A stretch of DNA of 64,000 bases, from contig VWZF01007075.1 of the NCBI GenBank assembly GCA_013396755.1, positions 646,166 to 710,165 of the forward strand. Direction: 5' to 3'. The translations under genes were made by a program, and so were the position numbers. Within the stretch, counting starts at the first letter, position 1; every line of letters begins with the position of its first letter. This stretch comes from Sclerurus mexicanus (taxonomy: Eukaryota > Chordata > Aves > Passeriformes > Furnariidae). The notes under the pieces were generated by a model that did no database searches, was not told the origin of the DNA, and was given only the letters and a program-made list of their open reading frames with translations. Positions 48,669-58,862 of the stretch are shown piece after piece.

Positions 48669-49026
48669 GTTGGCATCAAGACTTCTGAGGGTTCAGATCT
48701 TAAACAGGGATTTGAAGACAAAAGAAACATGGAAAAGCCTCCTGCTCTTGAACCACCACTAAGAGCAGCCTGGGAGAGCACTGAGGGTTTAGGGGGAGCC
48801 AGGAATAACACTGGGAAAGAGATTAGCAGACAAAAATGAGAGGAGGAAGGAGCTGCCGTGCAGAAAAGCTGGGGATGCCAAGAGCAAGGATCCAGTGACC
48901 AGAGTTTCATGTCTGTCCCTGCAGAGCTTGGACAGCTCTCATCAGCTCTCCATGTGCTCTTCCTCACCAGCTCTGCTGTCTTGACTCTGCCCTGCAGCAC
49001 AGCGCTGTCTCTGTGCTCTCTATGCC

Positions 49027-49074
49027 CAGTGCCCAGCCCAGTGCTCAGCCCAGTGCCCAGCCCAGTGCCAGGCA
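49027..49074 (+). repeat. 12-bp minisatellite, about four units
   Basis: CAGTGCCCAGCC, CAGTGCTCAGCC, CAGTGCCCAGCC and CAGTGCCAGGCA lie end to end. Because the period is a multiple of three, it produces repetitive peptides in the overlapping frames. Confidence 0.9.
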
Positions 49075-50120
49075 AGACCCGCAGACCTACAATGACCTCA
49101 GGGATTGCCCAGGCACATCTCCCCTGGCTCAGCCAGCCGAGCATGTTTGGAGGGGGCACACAGGGGATTTAGTCTGCTCTGTGCTGGTTCATTCCAGCCC
49201 TTCCAGTTTCACAGTGCTCTGGCTTTTCCCAAGCCACACCAATCAGAGGAGGAACACGAGGCTTTGTCAGCAGGGGCTGGAATTTCATACTCTGCTCTCC
49301 AGCAGGAGGACATTTCTACACATCCTCCAAAATCCAGGTGTGTGCTGGTCCCTGGAACCACCTCCCTTCCTCCAACAGCACCAGCAACCACCTACTGCAT
49401 TAAAACTCCTTTTTAAGGTGATATAAAAGGGATAGTCTGAAGTACAGGACTTTTTATGGTACAGCAACCACAGTATAGAATGAGAAGCACTGCAAGGAGA
49501 TTGCACAGACTGGAAGGCCTGTAATCATCTTTACCTTTTCCTGCTTGTTAAATTGGTTCATTTCCTTTCATTCATGTATCTCAATTACTTTTATGTAAAT
49601 ATATACTTTTCTTGGCTTCTTTTCATGCTTATTTTTTTGTTTAAAAACAAAAGCCAGCAATTAAAGAATGATAAAGCCGCTACTAAGTAGATCACATGAT
49701 GGTTTCCCTTTGCAAAGGAAAGTGGCATCACTTTGTGATTCAGGGGCTTCAGCCACAATAACTCAGGCAGTGAATTAAATGCTTTGTAAGCCACTTGTAT
49801 TAAACTTCCTGAATCCCCTGTTAAATCCCCAACATTCCAGCCTGAGGAAAGGGAGGAGTGTGAGTGTTGCACAAGAGAACACAAAAGAAAGCAAGTTCAG
49901 CCCAGGCTGTGTGTTGGGAGCAGGGAGAGTCCCCGGGGTGCCGGAGCACTCAGGGTGAAGGCAGGGAGTTTCAATAAGAAATTAAGAATTTGGGGACCTT
50001 CCTGATTCCCAAGAGCAGCCCCCAAGGGATGGAATGATTTAAAAAGGAGTTTGGCTTGGGAAGGGAGAACACAGAAAAGGGAACCCTGGGGAAAAGCAGT
50101 CCCTCCATTCAGAAAATGGG

Positions 50121-50121
50121 N
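50121..50121. other. Assembly gap (single N)
   Basis: One N separates the two 1,825-bp copies. A single lower-case n is a placeholder some scaffolders use when contigs are thought to overlap; here the overlap is evident. Confidence 0.95.
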
Positions 50122-50438
50122 TCCATCTCGGGTTGTGCATAAAATTATCTTGGCTTTTTTCACTCTCTCTCCTTCTCATCAGGGAAAATCTCACCCCGGG
50201 CTATTTTGAAGCTCCAACATATTTCTTTTCATTCATATTTTTCAGGGTACTACAGAAACATTTGCACTTCTGAAGTCTCATGTCTGAAATGTGTAAACTA
50301 CTTTCCACTGCAAGGGAAGCCTGGATTTTTGAGGATCATTTCCATTTGTCCTGTTTTGAGGTGAAGGAGTAGGGAGGATGCCCAAGGCATTCCCAGAGCA
50401 GAGGAAAGAGCTCAGAAATCAGCAGTGTGTAGGAATGT

Positions 50439-50494
50439 CACAGAGTCACAGAATCATTAAGGTTGGAAAAGACTGCCAAGATCATCAAGTCTAG
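50439..50494 (-). mobile_element. CR1 LINE short 3'-end fragment (duplicate)
   Basis: Same fragment as 48613-48668, carried in duplication copy 2. Confidence 0.8.
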
Positions 50495-50852
50495 GTTGAC
50501 ATCAAGACTTCTGAGGGTTCAGATCTTAAACAGGGATTTGAAGACAAAAGAAACATGGAAAAGCCTCCTGCTCTTGAACCACCACTAAGAGCAGCCTGGG
50601 AGAGCACTGAGGGTTTAGGGGGAGCCAGGAATAACACCGGGAAAGAGATTAGCAGACAAAAATGAGAGGAGGAAGGAGCTGCCGTGCAGAAAAGCTGGGG
50701 ATGCCAAGAGCAAGGATCCAGTGACCAGAGTTTCATGTCTGTCCCTGCAGAGCTTGGACAGCTCTCATCAGCTCTCCATGTGCTCTTCCTCACCAGCTCT
50801 GCTGTCTTGACTCTGCCCTGCAGCACAGCGCTGTCTCTGTGCTCTCTATGCC

Positions 50853-50900
50853 CAGTGCCCAGCCCAGTGCTCAGCCCAGTGCCCAGCCCAGTGCCAGGCA
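50853..50900 (+). repeat. 12-bp minisatellite (duplicate)
   Basis: Same four units as at 49027-49074. The unit number is unchanged between copies, which argues for very recent identity because minisatellites change length quickly. Confidence 0.9.
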
Positions 50901-51946
50901 AGACCCGCAGACCTACAATGACCTCAGGGATTGCCCAGGCACATCTCCCCTGGCTCAGCCAGCCGAGCATGTTTGGAGGGGGCACACAGGGGATTTAGTC
51001 TGCTCTGTGCTGGTTCATTCCAGCCCTTCCAGTTTCACAGTGCTCTGGCTTTTCCCAAGCCACACCAATCAGAGGAGGAACACGAGGCTTTGTCAGCAGG
51101 GGCTGGAATTTCATACTCTGCTCTCCAGCAGGAGGACATTTCTACACATCCTCCAAAATCCAGGTGTGTGCTGGTCCCTGGAACCACCTCCCTTCCTCCA
51201 ACAGCACCAGCAACCACCTACTGCATTAAAACTCCTTTTTAAGGTGATATAAAAGGGATAGTCTGAAGTACAGGACTTTTTATGGTACAGCAACCACAGT
51301 ATAGAATGAGAAGCACTGCAAGGAGATTGCACAGACTGGAAGGCCTGTAATCATCTTTACCTTTTCCTGCTTGTTAAATTGGTTCATTTCCTTTCATTCA
51401 TGTATCTCAATTACTTTTATGTAAATATATACTTTTCTTGGCTTCTTTTCATGCTTATTTTTTTGTTTAAAAACAAAAGCCAGCAATTAAAGAATGATAA
51501 AGCCGCTACTAAGTAGATCACATGATGGTTTCCCTTTGCAAAGGAAAGTGGCATCACTTTGTGATTCAGGGGCTTCAGCCACAATAACTCAGGCAGTGAA
51601 TTAAATGCTTTGTAAGCCACTTGTATTAAACTTCCTGAATCCCCTGTTAAATCCCCAACATTCCAGCCTGAGGAAAGGGAGGAGTGTGAGTGTTGCACAA
51701 GAGAACACAAAAGAAAGCAAGTTCAGCCCAGGCTGTGTGTTGGGAGCAGGGAGAGTCCCCGGGGTGCCGGAGCACTCAGGGTGAAGGCAGGGAGTTTCAA
51801 TAAGAAATTAAGAATTTGGGGACCTTCCTGATTCCCAAGAGCAGCCCCCAAGGGATGGAATGATTTAAAAAGGAGTTTGGCTTGGGAAGGGAGAACACAG
51901 AAAAGGGAACCCTGGGGAAAAGCAGTCCCTCCATTCAGAAAATGGG

Positions 51947-53752
51947 AGACAGTGAGGCTGCTGACAAAACCTATTGGCATGGCCAGAAACAAGGACTGGA
52001 GGGGCCTTGTGCCCACAGCAGCACGTGGCAATTGTGCAGACTGGGAGGACAAGGAGAAGAGATCCCTCCTCTCCTCCCCTGGGGCCTCCTGATGTGTTGG
52101 TTGCTGCCAGCACAGAAAGTCTGATGATGCTCTTTTGTTACTAGCTCCAAAATCTCTTCCCTGACCTTTCTCCCTCTGAAAGGGCTCCACGAGCCGCTGC
52201 CTTGCCCCAGCTCTGGCTGGGACCTCCCCTGGGTGCCACAGCCAGAGCCTGCAGTGGGTGTGCTGGACATGTTAAACTGGGGAGGTCCTCTCCACTAGGG
52301 GCTGGAAACTGCAGCCAGGCCTGCTTCCACCTCCCTCCTGGAGTCAGCCCAGCTCCCTTCTACCACCACTGGTGACCTGCAGTGACCAAGACAATCCTGT
52401 CTGTGACACTGCAGTTCCTTGCTTTGAGGAGGAACCATTTCCCAACATGGTATGAAGATCCCCTTTTAGATTTGAGGACTCAGGACTGGGCAAGTAAATG
52501 AAGACACTTCCTTTTCTTTACCTCTCTGTCACCAGAGTTTTGGGCAGCTGCAGCCCTGTGGGTGAACCTGGGCTGTCTTGCAGGGCTGTGCTGAGAGAGA
52601 GCTCCGTGGCCATGTCACCTGAGGCTCTGTGTCACCAGTGCCATGTGCACACTGGCAGCTGGTTCTGCTTTTGTAGCCTTGTGGCCTTTATCCTTTGCCC
52701 ACCCGTGTCTTCAGCACCTCTTGTGCTGATGGAAAGCCCTGCAAGACCCAAAGAGTATGATCAGAGATGCCCAGCCCTCTGCACTGCTGTCTTTGCTGGA
52801 TTTGGAGTGGCCCAGCCCACTGAGGCAGGAGATTTTCATTCAAAAAGGAATTTATGTTAAGGCACATATGCAGTGTTTCCTTCTCCCAGTGGCAGGAACA
52901 TTTTCCTCTGCCTGAGTTTTTGGGGAATTTGACAATCAGTGAATGCAGCCCCTGTCCCCCAGAGCTGAGTGGGATCTGTTGGGATGCTGCTCTGCCAAGG
53001 AATCTGCTGAGGTACCCCCATGGTAGGAACAGAGGAAGAAGAAAAGAGACATTCCTTAAACTGGCCAGAAATGTGGTGTTTGCAAATGGTCAAATGCTGG
53101 GTGAACAATTAGCAGATGGCACTGCTAATTGTTCACCTGACTTCTTCAATGTAATTACTGACGAAATGGAAAGGCTCCTGAGGCCCAGGCAGAGGCACAA
53201 ACAGAAGCTTTACCTGTTCCTCAAACCTCCTCCCCACTGAACACCCATTTATCACCAGCATTCGTGTACAGTCTGGTTGTCAGCCCGGTCTGAGCCTGGA
53301 GAGTCCTGTGCTGGACACCCTGGGCACGCACTGGGCACAGGAGTGGTGCTGACTCTAGCATGTCAGAAGTCTCTGGGGAAGGATCCTGTGATGTGAAGTG
53401 TTAAGCCCCACCTCCCACCTGCCTGGCACCTGCAATCTGCCTCCAGCCTATCCACAGCTGGGACTGAGCCAGAACTGGAATTATCACCCTAGACAAGGCC
53501 GCCACTCCTTTCAGCAGCAGGCACAGTTCCTGGGGGCTTCAGCAATCCTGACAGACACCCATGGCAGAAAGGTCATCAGTGTGGGCAGAGAACAATTTAA
53601 TCCCTGTTTAAAGACCCTGTTCATCACTGATGGCCACCCAGAGCCTCCTCTGGGCACATACCCTCAGCTTACATCCTCAAAAGCAGGTCCTGGCACTTTT
53701 TCCCTGGAGCATCAGGAAGGGTTTGGTGTATTTGACCCTCTCAATGCTGAGA
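51947..53752. other. Unique non-coding DNA
   Basis: GC-richer, with frames up to 155 residues on either strand that lack domains. It holds the hairpin at 53100-53137. The frame at 53398-53925 opens at GTG and crosses an N, so it is not called. Confidence 0.5.
53100..53137. repeat. Perfect 16-bp inverted repeat (hairpin)
   Basis: The arms GGTGAACAATTAGCAG (53100-53115) and CTGCTAATTGTTCACC (53122-53137) are exact reverse complements around the 6-base loop ATGGCA. Arms this long at this spacing are not expected by chance in 64 kb. There is no T-run or flanking gene to suggest a terminator. The stem is shorter than a typical pre-miRNA stem. Confidence 0.95.
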
Positions 53753-53754
53753 GA

Positions 53755-53774
53755 TTGGATCTCAGCAAAAGGTT
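53755..53774 (+). mobile_element. CR1 LINE piece cut off by an assembly gap
   Basis: TTGGATCTCAGCAAAAGGTT is identical over 20 bases to the reverse complement of the matching segment in the 33535-33797 CR1 copy. The next base is N, and the sequence after the N is not CR1. Roughly 230 bp of CR1 3' UTR and its tail are therefore missing. Confidence 0.85.
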
Positions 53775-53775
53775 N
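53775..53775. other. Assembly gap (single N)
   Basis: It breaks a CR1 copy on the left from unrelated sequence on the right. The true gap is probably larger than one base. Confidence 0.85.
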
Positions 53776-54129
53776 GCTGCTCAGTCCAGTTTGCTCCATT
53801 ACCAGGATATATTGACATCCAACAGAGAGATCTCCACAAACTCAAGAGCTGGAGTCCCCAGCTCTGGGCACTGGGCTGGGCTGCTGTCACACCTTTCAGC
53901 CATGCCTCAGAGCCCATTATTTTGAGGCACAGCTCCTGGCCTTGTCTGGTCCACACAGCTCTATTTCCTGACTCATTGTTTGCTTTAGCAGGTAACAGGT
54001 GATGTTCTCCAGCTCCAAAGTCATGGCAATGCTGATTTATGGGTTTGACTGGAAGCCGTGTTGCAAGAGGTTCTCAGCATGGACCCATCCTGGGGCATCA
54101 GGAATGCAGGGTCTCTAAACTGGTGAGTG
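53776..54129. other. Unique non-coding DNA after the gap
   Basis: No gene or repeat recognised. Confidence 0.45.
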
Positions 54130-54295
54130 ACAGAGGAGGGAGTGAAGACAGACTATGCACACTCTGTCAAAGGCAGTGTGAGGGGCCACCCAAGGAAGGG
54201 ATTGTTGCAGCGAGTTTGAAGAAAACAGAAGGAAGCATTTTCTCATGCAGTGCCTTATTAAGCTGTGGAACTTGGTGCCACGGGAATGAATAGAG
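54130..54295 (+). mobile_element. Possible old CR1-like fragment
   Basis: GCATTTTCTCATGCAGTGCC, TTATTAAGCTGTGGAACTTGG and TGCCACGGGAATGAATAG resemble the part of avian CR1 3' UTRs that precedes the terminal segment, on the + strand. There is no tail because an LTR follows at about 54318. Ends are uncertain. Confidence 0.45.
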
Positions 54296-54365
54296 CAAGA
54301 CCCTGAAGAGGTTAACTCAGAATGAAAATTCTGCTCTTAATCCTTAAAAGAATGCATGCACAGCT

Positions 54366-54459
54366 ACATAAAAGAACAGAAAGTAGAGAACTAGCAGATA
54401 AGAGACACATAGAATGCACATAAAAGAACATGGAGTAGAAAACTAGCAGATAAGGGGCA
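54366..54459 (+). repeat. 52-bp direct repeat within the LTR
   Basis: ACATAAAAGAACA, then a GTAGA(G/A)AACTAGCAGATAA block, occurs at 54366 and again at 54418. The second copy is shortened to about 42 bp. Duplicated U3 segments of this kind often act as enhancers in retroviral LTRs; that role is inferred here. Confidence 0.85.
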
Positions 54460-54712
54460 AAAGTAAGGGCTTCAGTCCAACATCATCTTGCAACACCATC
54501 GTGGAGTCAGCAAAATCAAGAAAGGTAAAAAGTTCAGGCCTGAAGAAGACATCTTACTTCATCCAAAGACCCCCAGAAAACCCCAAAACATCTCCCCAAA
54601 AGACAACTCCACCCAGGCTCCGCTCCAACTCTGCCTATTATGAATATTATAACTACATGTTGCAATCATATGAATATGTATGTAAAGATGTTGTAACCTC
54701 TCCTGAAAATTG

Positions 54713-54719
54713 TATAAAT
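54713..54719 (+). promoter_or_regulatory. TATA-like box of the LTR
   Basis: TATAAAT lies 74 bp upstream of an AATAAA signal, in the position expected for a U3 promoter in the solo LTR. Confidence 0.5.
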
Positions 54720-54786
54720 TACCTAGCTTTGGACTAACAACTTGGAAGTCTTTGTCCAGAGCAAGCTGGGGGTTCCCCAACGTTGC

Positions 54787-54792
54787 AATAAA
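54787..54792 (+). promoter_or_regulatory. Polyadenylation signal of the LTR
   Basis: AATAAA between the TATA-like box and the terminal R/U5-like segment. Confidence 0.55.
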
Positions 54793-54858
54793 TACCTTTA
54801 CTGTTTAAAGGCTAAAAACTCTGTCTCTAAACAGTTTTATTAGGCCTTTTTAGGCTTC

Positions 54859-56807
54859 AGGAAGGAAAAAGTGGGGGCGTGGGAAGGCAAAAAAAGCACA
54901 GGGAATTCAAAAGCAAATCAGACAGGCAAGTAATGACATGAGAGTCCAGGTACAAAGTCAGGTATAGGAATCTCTAAATGCCTTGTGACTGGGAATGGGA
55001 AGAGGAGACAGGGATAGAGAATTCAGTGCTTTCATGAACCTTTTTTTCTAAGCTTCTCCTGTCACAGAGGGGCTGTGGGGCTGCGTGGGACTGGTTGGCC
55101 CACAGCAGTTTTCTGACACTCCTGTGCTAGTCGGAAGTGGGGCACACAGGGAGTTTACAGAAAGGGAAGTGCTGCCTGTAATACCTCAGGAAAACCAGGT
55201 CCCTGGGTGGGTGGCTTGTGCTGACAGCAACAGATCTAAATTTGATGGCAATTTCTATAAAGAAATCACCGACCTAAAATTACCTTCTGTTCACATTCTG
55301 GCATATTTTTGATCCACACTGCAGTCAGAAGACAGTCACCTACAGCAAGCTAGTGGGAAATAGTGATGTGACAACTGTGTCTTGACATCCATTTATGGGT
55401 TGAAGTAGAGACTTTTAGAGCTAAAAATCACTGCTGAGAGACAGTAGCTCTACAACAGCAGTCCCTTCCTCTCCAGTCCTCATGGTCCCAGCAGGACTGG
55501 TGGCACAGGCAGGGGACAAAGGGCCATTGGGCCATTGTTATCTGACCTGTGGTTTGGTTTGGTCACTAAATCATCTCATCCAGACACTAATGAAGCAATA
55601 GAGCCCTTCTAAGTGCTCTGACTGGAACTGGGAGAGCCAAAATCCCTCAGCTCTAGTGTGGGCAAGCCTGGTGTTGTTCCAGAGATGGTATTGTAGAAAT
55701 GGTTGGTGAGGTCACTGAGTAATGGTGATCCTTGTGGGCACAAGCCCTTCCTCCTGCTTTGGTCTACAGTTGTGTTCCACCTCCTCCTGAAGCCCCTGAA
55801 GTTTGCCAACCAACCCTCCACAAGCTCCCCATATCCCCTACAGCCTCACAAGATCCCCATGTTCCCTCCAGCCCCACGAACATCCCATGTCTCCTGCCCT
55901 TGACTCCCACACCCTCAGGAGAGAGGAAAATTCGAGGGATAACTCTGCTCTTCCACATGAGAGTAGATCTGTGATGTGTGACAAGATATTTGCAATGAAC
56001 AATTTTTGCTCCTCTTCAGCAGCTGAGCCAAAACCACCCAATCAATACCTGTGGCTGGAATTGCTTAAAGAGATCATCAAGTCATGTGTCATTATTGTTG
56101 TCCAGGCTGATGCGGTCAGTGTCATTTTGATAACAATAATCATGGAATATGTATGAATTCCAGTGAAGGACCCCACTAATGAACCTCTGCAGGCTGGAGA
56201 GTAAAGAACAGAGCAGAGAGACAGACAAGTGGATATTTAAAATGGTCCCCAAAGCACTTAACAGTCTCTGAGCACCGAAACAGCCACTGAATGAATGGTT
56301 ATAAAAACAAGCAGCAAGTAATTAGGGCCTGTCATGATGGGCTGAAGAAAGAGGAGCAGATTCCAGACCTGGGCTGGAGATGTGCAGGCTGTGATTGATT
56401 TTGCGCATACTGGCACAGATTCCCTTTGCTGATGGCTGAGCTGGGTTTGGGACCCCAGCCCACTACAGGCTGCCTGGCACTGAGAGCCAGGGACACCCTG
56501 AGGCTGCTCTTCCCTTCCCCAAACCCCAACTTCTGCCATGAGCAGTGAAGGAGCTGCTTTGTGCTCTGTTTGGCATTGTCCACCTGTGCTCCTCGTGGCT
56601 GGGCTGGGGAGGACAAGGAGTGGTTGAGAAGCCAAACTCTGAACAACATAGCTGGGATCTCTCTGGATTTCCTGCCACATGAGAGGAAACTGGGGGGGAG
56701 GGGCTGCCCTGGCCAAAGAGAGGGAGGGACGGAATCCCTGTGGTTGTAGAGACTCAGCAGTGATGAAGGTGAGGACAGGAGATGGAACCACACTCTTCTC
56801 ATATTCT
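54859..56807. other. Unique non-coding DNA
   Basis: No gene recognised. Overlapping frames up to 193 residues at 56258-56913 on the - strand run into the CR1 copy and have no domain. Confidence 0.45.
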
Positions 56808-56903
56808 CAGGCACATTGGGGATGGGCTTGTGCAGAGCCAGGAGTTGGACTCGATGATCCTTGTGGGTCCCTTCCAGCTCAGTGTATTCTGGGATTCTGG
56901 GAT
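56808..56903 (+). mobile_element. CR1 LINE 3' terminal fragment
   Basis: GGGGATGGGCTTGTGCAGAGC, GTTGGACTCGATGATCCTTG and GTATTCTGGGATTCTGGGAT form a + strand CR1 terminus with a short tail. Confidence 0.92.
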
Positions 56904-56922
56904 AAGAGCTCAATGAAAGGAC

Positions 56923-56924
56923 NN
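56923..56924. other. Assembly gap (two Ns)
   Basis: Two Ns between AATGAAAGGAC and CGGAAAAAAAGCG, 14 bases before a long poly(A) run. Confidence 0.9.
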
Positions 56925-56937
56925 CGGAAAAAAAGCG

Positions 56938-56968
<31 letters not shown>
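56938..56968 (+). repeat. 31-base poly(A) run
   Basis: An uninterrupted run of 31 A, preceded by CGGAAAAAAAGCG and next to the NN gap. CR1 does not leave poly(A), so this is either a simple-sequence tract, the tail of a rare retroposed transcript, or a contig-end artefact. Confidence 0.9.
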
Positions 56969-56970
<2 letters not shown>

Positions 56971-57150
56971 AATATAAAACTGAAATGCAAATTAAATTCC
57001 AATTACACACAGAAAAGCTTTTCTTCTTGTCGTATCCCTAACTCATCTGGACACAGTCCAGGACAATCAGTGCTGGATGGACCTGCACAGAGCTGGGTGG
57101 GACTAAGTGGTGTCCAGAAGTGTCTCTGCTCCCAGAGATCCAGAGTTTAT

Positions 57151-57265
57151 AGAATAGAATAGAATCACAGAATTATTAAGGATGGAAAAGACCTCCAAGA
57201 ACACTGAGTTCAACATTTGACTAAACACCACTTTTTCAACTAAACCAGAGCACTGAGTTCACATC
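57151..57265 (-). mobile_element. CR1 LINE 3'-end fragment
   Basis: An expanded tail complement (ATAGAATAGAATAGAATCAC), GATGGAAAAGACCTCCAAG and CCAGAGCACTGAGTTCACATC are in reverse-complement order. Confidence 0.88.
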
Positions 57266-58566
57266 CCGCTATTAAATCCCAAGTTTCTGCAACAGAAATC
57301 ATGATCTCCTGTCTTCCTAAATGTAACAGAGGGACACTGCATTGGTTACTGGAGCTGGACTGGCATCAAACTCTCCCATCTCTCTTATCTCCCAATTTTT
57401 TAGGATCATTTACTCCATTTATCATGTGACAGCTGGGATTCAGGGTATCTCAGAGCAGTGGAATTTTCCTAGCACTCCAAGCCCTACTTGGCAGCCCTCA
57501 GAGAGGTAACCCAGACAAACTGGATCACCCTGGGTCACTCTGTGCCCGAGTTTTGCACTGGCTGGATGAAAAAAAAAAGAAAAAAAAAAAAAGGAAAGGG
57601 GGAAAAGCCGCAGGAGAGGTGGAGGTGCGGGAGGTGGAAAGCTTCACATGCTTACCAAGCTCAGCCTTGCTTAGATGCAGAGGCTTTAACCTAAATTAAT
57701 AGATCCTCTGGGGTGTGCAAAACTGGACTAATACTTTGCAAGAATAGCTCTCCCCTGCCTCTTGCCCTCCAGGATGATGAAGAAAAAATGCCTTCATTAT
57801 TGCAGCATTTAAGAGTGTGCAGTGTTTATGAAGAGGCTGGAGGATGTGAAGGAATCCAAAACAATTACATTAATCTCCCAGCAAATAAAGCTGCAAATAT
57901 TTACCTTCACTCTACTGCTTTATCTTATTGGGCAAGCTCTTAAATTAATCTAAATCCAGTCCTTTAACCTTGCTGCATGGATTGTTCTCCCTGACATCAG
58001 GAGGTCACCCAGACTTTACAGCTAGGTTCCACAGCCAGACACCGGCTCATCTATAAATTGCATTTTGGGCACATGAGCCCTGTTTAAATCTCCTTCACCT
58101 ACTGTAGTACTTGGAAGAGAGGCTTTGTCTGCCTCCTCTTGTTCTTGGTGTTTCAGGTGATGCTGCAGTGCAAGAGCAGTGCAGAATAAGCCCATCCCAG
58201 ATGAGCAAAGAGCAGATTTTATGCAGGACTATTCCTGGAGTTTTCTCACAGGATTCCACTGATACAGCCCTGACTCTCCTTATGCCTCAGGCAAGCTTCT
58301 AGTCTACTACAAATAAACCTGGTCTGCAAAGCTCCACCTTGATTCTTTTTGTCTTTTATTTGCGGGGTTTTTTTTTGCATCTGACACCAAATTCAGTGGT
58401 TGGGTGTGTGGCTTCAGCAGCAGCACTAGAAGCTGTGAGTAGCAAATGAACTCATGGTGCCACAGGACCGGCGCACCCAGGATGTGCCAGGAACAGAGTT
58501 GTTCCCTTGGGTGAAATACCCAAGTTATTTAGTGTTTTGCCCACACATCAGGGCTGCTCTGGATTT
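57266..58566. other. Unique non-coding DNA
   Basis: It includes a homopurine A/G tract at about 57568-57606 and an AT-rich repeat-free block at 57690-57960 with a good splice-acceptor-like site (pyrimidine tract ending in AG at 57771-57772). No confirmed gene. Confidence 0.45.
57568..57606 (+). repeat. Homopurine A/G low-complexity tract
   Basis: Two long A runs separated by G, then AGGAAAGGGGGAAAAG; all purines on the + strand. Confidence 0.85.
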
Positions 58567-58862
58567 ATCACAGAATCATTTATGTTGGAAAAGATCTCCG
58601 AGATCATCAAGTCCAACCATTCCCCAGCACTGCCAAGGCCACCACTAAACCATGTCCCCAAGTGCCACATCCACATATGTAATAAATCCCTCCAGTGACT
58701 GTAACGCCACCACTGCCCTGGACAGCTCATTCCAATCCCTGAACAGCCTTTCAGGGAAGAAATTTCGCCTGATATCCAACCTAAAGCTCCTCTGGTGCAA
58801 CTCAAGGCTGTTTGTTTTTGTTACCTGGGACAAGAGACCAAGTCCCACATGGCTGCAGCCAC
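58567..58862 (-). mobile_element. CR1 LINE 3' UTR, older subfamily
   Basis: CACAGAATCATTTATGTTGG, GAGATCATCAAGTCCAACC, GAACAGCCTTTCAGGGAAG and GTTACCTGGGACAAGAGACC follow the order of the 28748 copy. Confidence 0.92.

Larger units (their letters stand above)
48296..50120. repeat. Tandem duplication, copy 1 (1,825 bp)
   Basis: Each base here recurs 1,826 positions downstream (50122-51946), with no indel and two substitutions that I can find: G at 48673 versus A at 50499, and T at 48812 versus C at 50638. The copy ends exactly at the N at 50121. It is probably one locus represented twice by unmerged contigs. It contains no recognised gene; its open frames of 97-164 residues are simply repeated in both copies. 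Confidence 0.97.
50122..51946. repeat. Tandem duplication, copy 2 (1,825 bp)
   Basis: Second copy of 48296-50120. After it the sequence continues into new DNA (GAGACAGTGAGGCTGC), whereas copy 1 stops at the N. This is the expected pattern if the left contig ended here and the right contig began 1.8 kb earlier. Confidence 0.97.
54318..54858 (+). mobile_element. Probable endogenous retrovirus solo LTR
   Basis: About 540 bp with LTR architecture in order. A U3-like part carries a 52-bp direct repeat (54366-54459). TATAAAT lies at 54713-54719 and AATAAA at 54787-54792, followed by an R/U5-like CTAAAAACTCTGTCTC and a TTCA end. The outer bases TGAA...TTCA are complementary. No internal retroviral gene adjoins it, so it is a solo LTR. 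I did not find a convincing target-site duplication, so the exact ends are tentative. Confidence 0.65.

Noticed and set aside
48665..49159. 164-residue - open frame, repeated at 50491-50985
   Set aside because: It appears twice only because the DNA is duplicated. Its T-G-L-G repeats come from the 12-bp minisatellite. No domain.
53398..53925. 175-residue + open frame
   Set aside because: It opens at GTG, crosses the N at 53775 and a truncated CR1, and has no recognised domain or exon borders.
56332..56913. 193-residue - open frame
   Set aside because: Its start lies in a CR1 terminus and it overlaps another long - frame; no domain.
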